DNA of 24,399 nt from an uncultured Neisseria sp. (GCA_937919795.1 CALFOA010000146.1:1-24399), one strand, 5' to 3'. Shown: positions 15,174 through 23,172, counted from the stretch's first letter. The notes: a model not told the origin generated them from the letters alone. Numbers and translations are program-made.

Positions 15174-15974
15174 TTATCTACTACTTTCACCCGCCTGTGC
15201 AGTCGCAGTCGGTGGTAACGACCGCGCTTTGCGGTAACTCAACCCAATCACCGCCAACCCCAGCAGGCATACCCACTGAATACCGCTCAAACCCAACGGC
15301 CAGCCGGGTGGCACCGGCTTCAAGCCGTCAATCAACAGGCGCCACACTAAATAACCCGCCATCATCACCCGAAATGCCAAACCTGCTTCATGGGCAAAAA
15401 AGCGGCGCCACCACGGCCATGCGGTTAAGGCAAGCGCCGCGGCCAGCCATTCGTAAAGCTGGGTGGGATGGCGCGGGCCGTCACCAAAATCCACCGCCCA
15501 CGGCCAATCGGTGTGAATACCGTAAGTACCGTCGTGCAAGCCGGCGATAAAACAGCCGGTGCGCCCTATCATCAAGCCCGCCAGAATCGGCACCACAAAA
15601 TCATCGCCGGTGCGGCTGCGGATGCCGCTGAATTTCTTACCGATTTCTACGCCTATCCAGCCGCCGAGTAAACCGCCTACCACGCTTTGGCCGGAAAACA
15701 CGGTCAGCCAAAAACTACCGGTCTGCCCGTTCCACAACAACGGCCACACCTGCGGATATTGCAGCAGCGCCACCAGCTTGTTGCCGATGCCCGCGCCCAG
15801 CAAGCAGCCTATCAGCACCATCATGCTGCCGCGCGACCACGCGCTCTCAGCCTTACCGGAACGGCTTTTCAGCTTGCGGTAAAGCAAAAAACCGCCACTA
15901 AGCGCCAACCATTCCATAGCGGTATGGAACAGATGGGCCGTGGCGGCATCATGAATAATCAGGCTTTCCAACAT
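15174..15974 (-). CDS. Divergent prolipoprotein diacylglyceryl transferase (Lgt)-family membrane protein
   Basis: A 266-residue polytopic protein with the Lgt scaffold: GQSVVGGLLGGWIG (about 95-108), IGRTGCFIAGLHDGTYG (136-152), RHPTQLYE (168-175) and YLVWRLLIDGLKP (208-220). Lgt transfers diacylglycerol from phosphatidylglycerol to lipobox cysteines. Here the usual signature GRxGNFxNxExxG reads GRTGCFIAGLHDG: both asparagines and the glutamate are replaced, and the His-Gly-Gly of Lgt is Val-Gly-Gly. The arginines at 138 and 212 remain. From memory this altered motif is itself conserved in a separate Lgt-like subfamily, so it is probably a different enzyme rather than a decayed one. The cell should have a standard lgt elsewhere, since two or more lipoproteins are encoded in this window alone. 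Confidence 0.75.
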   Translation of the reverse strand: MLESLIIHDAATAHLFHTAMEWLALSGGFLLYRKLKSRSGKAESAWSRGSMMVLIGCLLGAGIGNKLVALLQYPQVWPLLWNGQTGSFWLTVFSGQSVVGGLLGGWIGVEIGKKFSGIRSRTGDDFVVPILAGLMIGRTGCFIAGLHDGTYGIHTDWPWAVDFGDGPRHPTQLYEWLAAALALTAWPWWRRFFAHEAGLAFRVMMAGYLVWRLLIDGLKPVPPGWPLGLSGIQWVCLLGLAVIGLSYRKARSLPPTATAQAGESSR

Positions 15975-15997
15975 ATTGGTTTCCGATGCGGTATCTA

Positions 15998-16009
15998 TGC
16001 CTGTCTGAA
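15998..16009 (+). repeat. DUS between creA and the Lgt-like gene
   Basis: Exact plus-strand copy in the 40-base gap, five bases after the creA stop. Unpaired. Confidence 0.85.
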
Positions 16010-16014
16010 AAAGT

Positions 16015-16572
16015 TTAGTTCTTAGCGGCAGGCGGCGTACCGGTCACCACGCAAGAACCAAATACCTGCTGCTCGGGCGGCAGATTCAACTTAGCCGCAT
16101 CCAAAGGCGCGCCGGTGTAGCAGGAAAACGCGTCCATCGAATTTTTCGGCGAACCTTGAATCACTTTGTCGCTGTACACCAAATAAGTAAACACCTTGCG
16201 CGCGGGGTCGTAATAGCGCATCACTTGCAGGGTTTTAAACGCAAAGCTCGAGCCTTTTTTGAAAATCTGCTGCGGCTTGAGCACCGCCGCTTCGGTATAG
16301 TTTACCTGCGGTGCGGTCTGCACGCAGGAAACGGAAGCATCGGAAGCATCTTCTTCCAGATTCACCGTTTCTTTCAAACCGCCTTTTTTGGCGTAAGAGA
16401 GATAACAGGTTACGCCTTTTACCTGCGGGTCGTCAAAGGCGTGCAGTTCGATGCGGTCGTTTTTGCCCAACATATTAAACACCGTGCTGGCTTCGCCGAT
16501 TTTCTCGGTACTGTCGCCGCCGCAGGCCGTCAAAAAAGGTAATAATAAAATTGCTGACAAACGCTTTTTCAT
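16015..16572 (-). CDS. creA: CreA family lipoprotein
   Basis: A 185-residue exported protein. MKKRLS through FLTAC is a lipoprotein signal peptide with Cys17 as the lipidation site. The mature part follows the CreA family closely: STVFNMLGKNDRIELHAFDD, VKGVTCYLSYAKKGG, DASDASVSC, FKTLQVMRYYDPARKVFTYL and YSDKVIQGSPKNS. The function of CreA is not established. In E. coli it is next to the CreBC genes and is soluble and periplasmic; the lipobox here is a notable difference. It lies between hisF and the Lgt-like gene, with a DUS on each side. Confidence 0.88.
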   Translation of the reverse strand: MKKRLSAILLLPFLTACGGDSTEKIGEASTVFNMLGKNDRIELHAFDDPQVKGVTCYLSYAKKGGLKETVNLEEDASDASVSCVQTAPQVNYTEAAVLKPQQIFKKGSSFAFKTLQVMRYYDPARKVFTYLVYSDKVIQGSPKNSMDAFSCYTGAPLDAAKLNLPPEQQVFGSCVVTGTPPAAKN

Positions 16573-16585
16573 GGTTTTCTTTCTT

Positions 16586-16597
16586 TTCAGACAGGCA
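16586..16597 (-). repeat. DUS abutting the hisF stop codon
   Basis: Exact minus-strand copy one base after the hisF TGA stop. Confidence 0.85.
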
Positions 16598-16598
16598 T

Positions 16599-17363
16599 TC
16601 AGCGCACTTCAATCCCGGCCGCACGCATCGCCGCTTTCGCTTCGCTGATGCTCACTTCGCCGAAATGGAAAATACTGGCCGCCAACACCGCATCGGCCTT
16701 GCCCTCTTTTACGCCGTCTATCAAATGCTGCACATTGCCGACGCCGCCGGAAGCAATCACCGGAATATCGACCGCTTCGCTGATGGCGCGGGTGAGCGGT
16801 AGGTTGAAACCGATTTTGGTGCCGTCCCTATCCATACTGGTGAGCAGGATTTCACCGGCACCGCGCGCCTGCATATTTTTTGCCCATTCCACCGCATCAA
16901 TGCCGGTCGCCTTGCGGCCGCCGTGGGTAAACACTTCCCAACGGCTGTTTTCGGGGTTCACTGCTTTAGCATCAATCGCCACCACAATCGCCTGCGAGCC
17001 GAAGAAACCGGCCGCTTCGTTCACCAGATCGGGATTGGTCACCGCCGCGGTGTTGATGCTGGCCTTATCGGCACCGGCATTAAGCAGGCGGCGCACATCG
17101 GCCACGCTGCGCACACCGCCGCCGACGGTGAGCGGAATAAACACTTGCGCAGCCACTTCTTCAATCACATGCAAAATGGTGTCGCGGTTATCGGAAGACG
17201 CGGTGATGTCGAGAAAAGTAAGTTCGTCCGCCCCTTCATCGTTGTAGCGCTTGGCCACGTCCACCGGATTGCCCGCATCGCGCAGGCCGACAAAGTTTAC
17301 CCCTTTGACCACCCGGCCGTTTTCTACATCCAAACAGGGAATGATGCGTTTTGCCAATGCCAT
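16599..17363 (-). CDS. hisF: Imidazole glycerol phosphate synthase cyclase subunit
   Basis: A 254-residue TIM barrel that joins ammonia from HisH to PRFAR, giving imidazole glycerol phosphate and AICAR. The N-terminus [13 protein letters not shown] places catalytic Asp12, and Asp131 in VAIDAK is the second acid; LTVGGGVRS and SMDRDGT are phosphate-binding and loop motifs. The ATG at 17363 has GGAGAG six bases upstream and gives the standard N-terminus; the frame to 17375 adds four residues without support. A G/C-rich hairpin (17382-17411) stands directly before its Shine-Dalgarno. hisA and hisH lie upstream on the same strand. Confidence 0.96.
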   Translation of the reverse strand: MALAKRIIPCLDVENGRVVKGVNFVGLRDAGNPVDVAKRYNDEGADELTFLDITASSDNRDTILHVIEEVAAQVFIPLTVGGGVRSVADVRRLLNAGADKASINTAAVTNPDLVNEAAGFFGSQAIVVAIDAKAVNPENSRWEVFTHGGRKATGIDAVEWAKNMQARGAGEILLTSMDRDGTKIGFNLPLTRAISEAVDIPVIASGGVGNVQHLIDGVKEGKADAVLAASIFHFGEVSISEAKAAMRAAGIEVR

Positions 17364-17381
17364 AAAACTCTCCAATTAACT

Positions 17382-17411
17382 CAGGCCGGCCGAAAAGTTT
17401 CGACCGGCCTG
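17382..17411 (-). promoter_or_regulatory. G/C-rich hairpin in the hisF leader
   Basis: Arms 17382-17395 and 17398-17411 pair at 13 of 14 positions (CAGGCCGG / CCGGCCTG core), leaving a short loop. On the minus strand it ends about 8 bases before the hisF Shine-Dalgarno and has no U tract after it, so it does not look like a standard terminator. It could affect hisF translation or mRNA stability. Confidence 0.5.
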
Positions 17412-17529
17412 CAAAAATCTGCTTTATACCGCCATTATATAGTGCATCAATAAAGAACGGATACTAGGCGAATTCACACCGTAGTTGCTGTTTAGTAATT
17501 TCACTATATTGCTGAATATACGGCAGTAT

Positions 17530-17847
17530 TTATACGATGTAAGGTTCCACCAACCGAGTAGCATTCAAAGCCAGCCAGTAATAACCACCGGCACCCGCCG
17601 CTGCATACAGCAAAGTCGTGGCAAATCCGGTAGAAAAACGGTTAACCAACCAAAATACAAAGGCTACATACCCCCATTGCACGCCCATGGATGCAAACCA
17701 TAAATTATTGATTTCCGGAGCCTGAAAGCTGATTAAGCCGCGCATAATCATCACCAACAACATGAACACCAGGCTTTCCATGAGGATGTTCATGTCCCGC
17801 TCAGACGACCAAATCAACCAGAATGCTAAAACAAATGCCTCAAGCAT
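17530..17847 (-). CDS. Hypothetical small membrane protein between hisA and hisF (105 aa)
   Basis: Not recognised. The product has three or four hydrophobic segments (about 1-14, 24-40, 55-71 and 74-95), two tryptophan-rich, and no catalytic motif. An AAGGGAA Shine-Dalgarno eight bases before the ATG supports it as a real gene; an internal ATG 18 codons in is an alternative start. It lies 55 bases after hisA and 166 bases before hisF on the same strand. Its base composition looks more A/T-rich than the his genes, and no DUS flanks it directly, so it may be an inserted accessory gene. Confidence 0.55.
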   Translation of the reverse strand: MLEAFVLAFWLIWSSERDMNILMESLVFMLLVMIMRGLISFQAPEINNLWFASMGVQWGYVAFVFWLVNRFSTGFATTLLYAAAGAGGYYWLALNATRLVEPYIV

Positions 17848-17902
17848 ATTGAATTCCCTTTATGTAATGTTTTTCTTTATTATTGAATCAATCCGTTATT
17901 CG

Positions 17903-18643
17903 TTATGCAGCCAACTCATCTGCCAGCTTTTGTGCTTCGGCAAAATCAATGCTGCCCTCATAAATGGCGCGACCGGTAATCGCACCGGCAATGCCGCTGC
18001 CAGCGGCGGCGCACAAGGCGCGGATATCATCCAAATTGGTTAAACCGCCGGAAGCAATCACCGGAATCGATACGGCTTCAGCCAATTTCTGCGTGGCTTC
18101 AATGTTCACGCCGCTCATCATGCCGTCGCGGCCGATGTCGGTATAAATAATGCTGTTCACACCATCGTCTTCAAACTGCTTGCTCAAATCAATTACATGA
18201 TGCTCGGTTACCGTGGCCCAGCCGTCAATCGCCACCATGCCGTCTTTAGCATCAAGGCCAACGATAATATGGCCGGGAAACGCTTTGCACGCTTCGCGCA
18301 CAAAAGCCGGATTCTTCACCGCAGCGGTGCCGATAATCACATCGTTCAAACCCAAAGCAAGGTATTTTTCTACCGTAGCCAAATCACGGATACCACCACC
18401 CAGTTGCACCGGAATATGCGCCGATACCTCAGCCAAAATCTCTTCAATCGCCGGAAAGTTTTTCGGTTCGCCGGCAAAAGCGCCGTCTAAATCCACCAGA
18501 TGCAAACGGCGTGCGCCCTGTTTTAACCAATGCAGCGCCATCTCAGCCGGTCGGTCGGAAAACACGGTCGCCTCATCCATCAGCCCTTGTTTCAGGCGCA
18601 CGCATTGGCCGTTTTTCAAATCAATTGCAGGTATCAGTAACAT
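17903..18643 (-). CDS. hisA: ProFAR isomerase (phosphoribosylformimino-AICAR-P isomerase)
   Basis: A 246-residue TIM barrel that opens one ribose of ProFAR in an Amadori rearrangement, step 4 of histidine synthesis. [20 protein letters not shown] gives catalytic Asp8; [16 protein letters not shown] with Asp131, and [12 protein letters not shown] complete the family pattern. It shares ancestry with HisF but the N-terminus and GIRD motif identify HisA. It is read after hisH across a 174-base gap that holds an inverted DUS pair. Confidence 0.96.
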   Translation of the reverse strand: MLLIPAIDLKNGQCVRLKQGLMDEATVFSDRPAEMALHWLKQGARRLHLVDLDGAFAGEPKNFPAIEEILAEVSAHIPVQLGGGIRDLATVEKYLALGLNDVIIGTAAVKNPAFVREACKAFPGHIIVGLDAKDGMVAIDGWATVTEHHVIDLSKQFEDDGVNSIIYTDIGRDGMMSGVNIEATQKLAEAVSIPVIASGGLTNLDDIRALCAAAGSGIAGAITGRAIYEGSIDFAEAQKLADELAA

Positions 18644-18669
18644 GGTTATCCGTTTATCTTTAATATCGG

Positions 18670-18703
18670 TTTCAGACAGGCATTTAAGAATGCCTGTCTG
18701 AAA
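18670..18703 (-). repeat. Inverted DUS pair between hisH and hisA
   Basis: Minus-strand DUS 18671-18682 and plus-strand DUS 18691-18702 form a 15-bp stem (18670-18684 with 18689-18703) around a 4-base loop. The order of the two copies is opposite to that at 1282-1344, with the TTCAGA ends outermost. On the minus strand no U tract follows, so its strength as a terminator of hisH is uncertain. Confidence 0.75.
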
Positions 18704-18817
18704 AGAAAATACAACTTAGCGGCGTTCTTTAACACCGAATATTCACATATTCTAACATATTTTTGAGATTTACCTACACACCGTTGCCGCCCGACCGTGA
18801 ATCTGTAATAAAGTGTC

Positions 18818-19462
18818 TCACAGTTGCCAATTCAGGAAGTTACGCAACAACAACAAACCGCCGTCGTGGCTTTTTTCGGTGTGAAACTGGGTGGCAAACA
18901 CATTATCTTTCCCGACAATACAGGCAAAATCATCGGGGTAATCGCTGGTTCCCAATACAATCTCTGGGTCTTGCGGCGCAAAATAATAGCTGTGGACAAA
19001 ATAAAAGCGGGTGTGGTCAGCCACATCTTTAAACAGTGGATGCGGCTTCACTTGGCGCACGGTATTCCAGCCCATGTGCGGCACTTTCAGTTTATTGCCC
19101 GCCGCATCGTGCCGGTTGGCTGCAAAGCGTTTCACCTCGCCGGCAAACCAGCCTAAGCCTGCGGTATCGCCCTCTTCGCTGTGGTCAAACAGCAACTGTG
19201 CGCCCACGCAAATACCGAAAAACGGCTTGTTTTTCAAACCGTCTGCCACCGCCTCGCCCAAGCCGCTGTGTTGTAAAGCCGCCATACAGTCGGGCATCGC
19301 GCCTTGGCCGGGGAACACAATTTTATCGGCCGCCATCACTTCTTCCGGGCGATCGGTCAGCACCACCTCGGCCTGCACATCCGCCAACTGCCGCGCCGCC
19401 TGCACCGACTTTAATACTGAATGCAGATTGCCCATACCGTAATCGACTATCGCGACTTTCAT
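18818..19462 (-). CDS. hisH: Imidazole glycerol phosphate synthase glutaminase subunit
   Basis: A 214-residue class I glutamine amidotransferase that supplies ammonia to HisF. MKVAIVDYGMGNLHSV is the family N-terminus; the nucleophile is Cys85 in FFGICVGAQLLF, with His194 and Glu196 in FATQFHTEKS completing the triad. PHMGWNTV and FVHSYYF are further HisH marks. An AAAGGA Shine-Dalgarno precedes the ATG. It is the most upstream his gene in the window, separated from gltL by a terminator. Confidence 0.96.
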   Translation of the reverse strand: MKVAIVDYGMGNLHSVLKSVQAARQLADVQAEVVLTDRPEEVMAADKIVFPGQGAMPDCMAALQHSGLGEAVADGLKNKPFFGICVGAQLLFDHSEEGDTAGLGWFAGEVKRFAANRHDAAGNKLKVPHMGWNTVRQVKPHPLFKDVADHTRFYFVHSYYFAPQDPEIVLGTSDYPDDFACIVGKDNVFATQFHTEKSHDGGLLLLRNFLNWQL

Positions 19463-19472
19463 TTTTTATCCT

Positions 19473-19484
19473 TTCAGACAGGCA
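19473..19484 (-). repeat. DUS upstream of hisH
   Basis: Exact minus-strand copy that ends about 10 bases before the hisH ATG, next to its Shine-Dalgarno. Confidence 0.85.
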
Positions 19485-19534
19485 TTCCGTTGCCCATCTT
19501 TTGTATTCGATAACGCAAACCAAACAGGCCGAAT

Positions 19535-19571
19535 CATAACAGAAAACAAAACAGAGGCCGAAGCCTCTGTT
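19535..19571 (-). terminator. Rho-independent terminator of the glt operon
   Basis: AACAGAGGC (19550-19558) pairs with GCCTCTGTT (19563-19571) around CGAA. On the minus strand TTTGTTTTCTG follows. It lies about 25 bases after the gltL stop. Confidence 0.85.
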
Positions 19572-19596
19572 GCTCATTTCTAAGGAAAATTGACCA

Positions 19597-20340
19597 TCAA
19601 TTATTCAAAATCTTAGACAAGAAATGCTGGGCACGTTCGCCGCGCGGCGTGGTGAAGAATTCTTCCGAAGTGGCATCCTCTTCGATTTTGCCCTGATCCA
19701 TAAAAATCACCCGGCTGGCCACCTGGCGGGCAAAGCCCATTTCGTGGGTCACACACATCATGGTCATGCCCTCTTTGGCGAGGCCGACCATCACATCCAG
19801 CACTTCCTGTACCATTTCCGGATCGAGCGCGGAAGTCGGTTCGTCAAACAGCATCACCACCGGATCCATAGACAGCGCGCGCGCAATCGCCACCCGCTGC
19901 TGCTGGCCGCCGGAGAGTTCGGCCGGATATTTGTGCGCATGGGCGCTCAAGCCGACGCGGTCGAGATAAGCCAAACCTTTTTTCTCGGCCTCGGCCTGGC
20001 TGCGACCCAACACCTTCACCTGTGCCACCGTCAGATTTTGTTTAATCGACAGATGCGGGAACAACTCAAAATGCTGGAACACCATGCCCACACGGCTACG
20101 CAGTTTCGGCATATCGGTTTTCGGATCGGCCAGCGAAACACCGTTCACCACAATATCCCCTCGTTGGAACGGTTCCAAGCCGTTCACACACTTAATCAGG
20201 GTCGATTTACCCGAGCCGGAAGGCCCGCACACCACCACCACATCACCTTTGCTGATGCTGATGGAACAATCAGTCAGCACCTGAAATTGGCCGTACCATT
20301 TATTGACCGCTTTAATATCGATCATCGGTTTATCGCTCAT
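19597..20340 (-). CDS. gltL: Glutamate/aspartate ABC transporter ATP-binding protein
   Basis: A 247-residue ATPase of the polar amino acid (PAAT) group that powers uptake through GltJK. Walker A is GPSGSGKST (39-47), the Q loop is [11 protein letters not shown], the ABC signature LSGGQQQR starts at 142, Walker B is [10 protein letters not shown] (161-170), and the H loop is VTHEMGFA. Its ATG overlaps the gltK stop in ATGA, so translation is coupled. It is the last gene of the operon, followed by a terminator. Confidence 0.92.
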   Translation of the reverse strand: MSDKPMIDIKAVNKWYGQFQVLTDCSISISKGDVVVVCGPSGSGKSTLIKCVNGLEPFQRGDIVVNGVSLADPKTDMPKLRSRVGMVFQHFELFPHLSIKQNLTVAQVKVLGRSQAEAEKKGLAYLDRVGLSAHAHKYPAELSGGQQQRVAIARALSMDPVVMLFDEPTSALDPEMVQEVLDVMVGLAKEGMTMMCVTHEMGFARQVASRVIFMDQGKIEEDATSEEFFTTPRGERAQHFLSKILNN

Positions 20341-21014
20341 ACTCTTAACCTTTTCTGCAACTGTTTAACGCCCAACATCGCCAGCGAGCTCACCACAAAA
20401 TACATCGCGCCCGCCAAGATAATGTAAGGAGTCAGCAAATTCATCAAGTCACCGCGCACGTAGCTTGCGCGGAAGAAATCCACCAGGCCGATGGCCGCCA
20501 CCAAAGTGGTATCCTGAAACAAAATAATACTTTGCTGCAAAATCAGCGGCAGCATTTTGCGGAAAGCCTGCGGCAGAATCACCAAACGCATTGCCTGCGG
20601 GTAAGTCATGCCCAGCGCATAGGCCGCATTAAATTGTCCCTTGGAAATCGACTGGATACCGGCGCGCACCACTTCCGAGAAGTAAGCCGCTTCAAACAGC
20701 ATAAACGCCACCGCACAGGAAGTGAACGCCACATCGATGGTGAGATAATCGCCGGTTACCAAAGTAAAAATCATCGGCACGGCGTAGTAAAACCAAATCA
20801 ATACCAACAGCAGCGGCACCGAACGGAAATAGTTCACATACATTTTCGCCAGCGTCGATAAAAACTTAATCGACGACAAGCGCGCCAACGCAAGGAAGGT
20901 GCCGATAACAATACCGCCGGCCACCCCCATCGCCAACAGGCGCAGGGTAACGCCCAAGCCCTGCATCAAGCCGGGCATGGCGGTGGAAAGTTCCGCCCAA
21001 TTGAATCCGTTCAT
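20337..21014 (-). CDS. gltK: Glutamate/aspartate ABC transporter permease
   Basis: A 225-residue inner-membrane permease of the His/Glu/Gln/Arg family with about five helices. The N-terminal part [17 protein letters not shown] and the [19 protein letters not shown] region are typical of GltK. The EAA loop that contacts the ATPase lies in the [20 protein letters not shown] region. The start overlaps the gltJ stop and the stop overlaps the gltL start, both in ATGA. Confidence 0.9.
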   Translation of the reverse strand: MNGFNWAELSTAMPGLMQGLGVTLRLLAMGVAGGIVIGTFLALARLSSIKFLSTLAKMYVNYFRSVPLLLVLIWFYYAVPMIFTLVTGDYLTIDVAFTSCAVAFMLFEAAYFSEVVRAGIQSISKGQFNAAYALGMTYPQAMRLVILPQAFRKMLPLILQQSIILFQDTTLVAAIGLVDFFRASYVRGDLMNLLTPYIILAGAMYFVVSSLAMLGVKQLQKRLRV

Positions 21015-21757
21015 GATTTACCCTCCGACATCAAACCGGGAACCCGGAAGCGGCGCTCCAAAAAGCCCATAAACATCAATAAGCTGATATTCACCACCAT
21101 ATAAATCAAAGTGGCGTAAGTATAGATTTCCAGATTGCTCTGGGTATACTCGGCAATGGTTTTTACTTGGGAAATCAATTCGATTACGCCTACCAGTGAG
21201 GCCACCGAAGCGTTTTTGAAGCAGTTGGTCAATTCCGAGCCCAGCGGCGGCAGAATCATACGAAATGCCTGCGGCAGCAATACTTCGCGATATACTTGGC
21301 GGGTGTTGAACCCCAGTGCATAAGCCGCATGGGTTTGCCCTTTGGGCAGCGCCTGAATGCCGGTACGCACCTGTTCGCAAATACGCGCGGCAGTAAACAA
21401 ACCCAAGCCTATACTGGCGGAAATCATCGCCGAAGTATTCGGTGCCAAATCGTTGAACCACCAGTTTTTCACACCGGCGGGCAAGAAATCGGGCATCACG
21501 TAATACCAGATAAACAACTGCACCAATAAGGGCACATTGCGAAACAGCGTCACATACGCCGAGGCAATGCGGTTGGCGGTTTTGCTCGGCAGCGTGCGCA
21601 TGATACCGAGCACGGTACCCAATACCATTGCAATCAGCCAAGCGATGCCGCCGATGGCGAACAGCCAGCCCAAGCCGATTAAAATCCAGTTTAAATAGAT
21701 TTCGTTACCGATGCCTGTTTTGTCCCACAACACGCCCCAGTTCCAAGCATAATTCAT
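21011..21757 (-). CDS. gltJ: Glutamate/aspartate ABC transporter permease
   Basis: A 248-residue permease that pairs with GltK. MNYAWNWGVLWD at the N-terminus, LFRNVPLLVQLFIWYYV and the EAA-type loop HAAYALGFNTRQVYREVLLP identify it as the GltJ type. Two ATG codons lie two residues apart: AGGAG directly touches the first (21763) but is six bases from the second (21757), so the second is chosen. It follows gltI across a 91-base gap that holds a terminator-like hairpin. Confidence 0.9.
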   Translation of the reverse strand: MNYAWNWGVLWDKTGIGNEIYLNWILIGLGWLFAIGGIAWLIAMVLGTVLGIMRTLPSKTANRIASAYVTLFRNVPLLVQLFIWYYVMPDFLPAGVKNWWFNDLAPNTSAMISASIGLGLFTAARICEQVRTGIQALPKGQTHAAYALGFNTRQVYREVLLPQAFRMILPPLGSELTNCFKNASVASLVGVIELISQVKTIAEYTQSNLEIYTYATLIYMVVNISLLMFMGFLERRFRVPGLMSEGKS

Positions 21758-21776
21758 CTGCATCTCCTACTCATAG

Positions 21777-21811
21777 CGGAAAACAAAGGCTGCCCAAGGG
21801 TTCAGGCAGCC
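21777..21811 (-). terminator. Attenuator-like hairpin between gltI and gltJ
   Basis: GGCTGCC (21788-21794) pairs with GGCAGCC (21805-21811) around a 10-base loop; on the minus strand TTTGTTTTCC follows. A partial terminator here would leave more gltI mRNA than gltJKL mRNA, as is common for binding-protein genes. Confidence 0.65.
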
Positions 21812-21848
21812 CCGCTTTACGGCACAATGCTTGCTATTCAGTAGTGAT

Positions 21849-22802
21849 TTACTGATCAGCTGCCTTATCGTTCGGATGAGCAATGATTTCCTTCATCTTG
21901 TCGGACATCGGGAATTCCATGTTCACGTTTTTCGGCGGAATCGGGCTTTCAAACCATTGTTTGTACATCTTATTGATTTCATCCGATTTGAACACTGCGC
22001 TCATGGCATCGTTCACCACTTTTTGGAAAGCCGGGTCGTCTTTACGCATCATACAACCGTAGTTTTCAAACGACATCGGGGTGCCGACAATCTCCCATTT
22101 AGCAGGATCTTCTGCTTTGGCACGGGCACCGGCCAACAATACATCATCCATCATAAAAGCTTGTGCGCGACCGTTTTGCAGCATCAGGAAAGCTTCGCCA
22201 TGGTCTTTGGCGGAAATAATGTTCATACCGGCTTGGTTTTTATCGTTGTACTCTTTCAGCAAACGCTCAGAAGTGGTACCCGAAGTAGTCACCACCGGCT
22301 TGCCTTTCAAATCGGCAAAGTCTTTAATACCAGCGGCTTTGTCTACCAGCAGGCGGGTGCCGACTACGAAGAAGTTGTTGGAGAACTGAACCTGTTTCTG
22401 GCGCTCAAGATTGTTGGTGGTGGAGCCGCATTCGAAATCGACGGTACCGTTTACCACCAGCGGGATACGGTTTTGCGAAGTCACCAAGTTATAGCGTACT
22501 TTCAAATCCGGCATATTGAGTTCTTTTTTCACCGCTTCCACAACTTTCATCTGCAAGTCGTGTGCATAACCAATCGGCTGATTGGGGTTGTCGGCAATAT
22601 AAGAGAACGGAATAGAAGCATCGCGGTGACCCAATACAATGGTGCCGGAAGCTTTGATTTTTTCCAGCGTGCTCTCGGTTTTGGTAGCCGGAGCCGCACC
22701 GCTGGCCGGAGCAGACGCGTTTTTGTCACCGCCGCCGCAAGCAGCCAAGCCGAAAGCCATCAAGCAGGCAAAGCCCAAAGGTTTCAAAGTGTTCAGATTC
22801 AT
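21849..22802 (-). CDS. gltI: Glutamate/aspartate ABC transporter substrate-binding lipoprotein
   Basis: A 317-residue type II periplasmic binding protein. The lipoprotein signal peptide ends in GLAAC with Cys22, followed by an Ala/Ser/Pro/Thr linker, so the protein is membrane-anchored instead of free as in E. coli. The mature part shows TLEKIKASGTIVLGHRDASI, PFSYIADNPNQPIGYAHDL, VNGTVDFECGSTTNN and a VTTSGTTSERLL ligand-binding region, all close to GltI/DEBP. Substrate is inferred as glutamate and aspartate from family similarity. It is the first gene of the operon and its promoter should lie in the 370-base region upstream. Confidence 0.92.
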   Translation of the reverse strand: MNLNTLKPLGFACLMAFGLAACGGGDKNASAPASGAAPATKTESTLEKIKASGTIVLGHRDASIPFSYIADNPNQPIGYAHDLQMKVVEAVKKELNMPDLKVRYNLVTSQNRIPLVVNGTVDFECGSTTNNLERQKQVQFSNNFFVVGTRLLVDKAAGIKDFADLKGKPVVTTSGTTSERLLKEYNDKNQAGMNIISAKDHGEAFLMLQNGRAQAFMMDDVLLAGARAKAEDPAKWEIVGTPMSFENYGCMMRKDDPAFQKVVNDAMSAVFKSDEINKMYKQWFESPIPPKNVNMEFPMSDKMKEIIAHPNDKAADQ

Positions 22803-23100
22803 ATTCAGTTACTCCTATTTATTTAAACTCATGATTGGGTATGGGAAACCGCACCCGTATATTTTTCTTGAAAGGTGATTGATGGGATGGTTCAGCCATT
22901 GACGCATATATGCAAAACCATCCACACAATACTTCACTATTATTAACCTTGGTTGGCACATTCCGCAACCAAAAAAAGCACATGAAAAATCAAAATCTTG
23001 ATTAAAAACCCACACCGCATAAAGCAATTTTGTGCCGCTTGATCTCGAAATACATCGATTTACCGCCCCAAAACCCCAATCAAGCAGTAATCATCAGCAC
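22803..23100 (-). promoter_or_regulatory. Non-coding region upstream of gltI
   Basis: A/T-rich stretch without a supportable gene; a 70-codon frame at 22815-23027 has no recognisable features. A weak candidate promoter on the minus strand is TTGCGG (22968-22963) and AATAAT (22944-22939) with an 18-base spacer. A short palindrome GCATATATGC (22904-22913) lies nearer gltI and could be a regulator site. A long leader of about 130 bases would follow that promoter. Confidence 0.3.
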
Positions 23101-23138
23101 AAAAAAACACGGCACAGAAATCTTTCTGTGCCGTGTTT
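23101..23138 (-). terminator. Rho-independent terminator of hemE
   Basis: Arms 23105-23120 and 23123-23138 are a 16-base perfect inverted repeat (core CACGGCACAG / CTGTGCCGTG). On the minus strand the stem runs into TTTTTTT. It lies 35 bases after the hemE stop, beyond a DUS. Confidence 0.92.
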
Positions 23139-23147
23139 AAACCAAAA

Positions 23148-23159
23148 TGCCTGTCTGAA
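23148..23159 (+). repeat. DUS downstream of hemE
   Basis: Exact plus-strand copy between the hemE stop and its terminator hairpin. Unpaired. Confidence 0.85.
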
Positions 23160-23172
23160 AACTCAAACAACA

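Noticed and set aside
15174-15974. Annotation as the housekeeping lgt
   Set aside because: Signature residues of Lgt are replaced; I keep it as a family member with unknown activity.
19624-20427. 267-codon open frame on the plus strand
   Set aside because: Antisense of gltL; His-rich low-complexity product without domain features.
21831-22826. 331-codon open frame on the plus strand
   Set aside because: It is the antisense shadow of gltI; the product is His/Phe/Arg-rich with no family motifs, and gltI is unmistakable.
22815-23027. 70-codon frame upstream of gltI
   Set aside because: No convincing Shine-Dalgarno or conserved motif seen, and it would occupy the region where the gltI promoter must lie.
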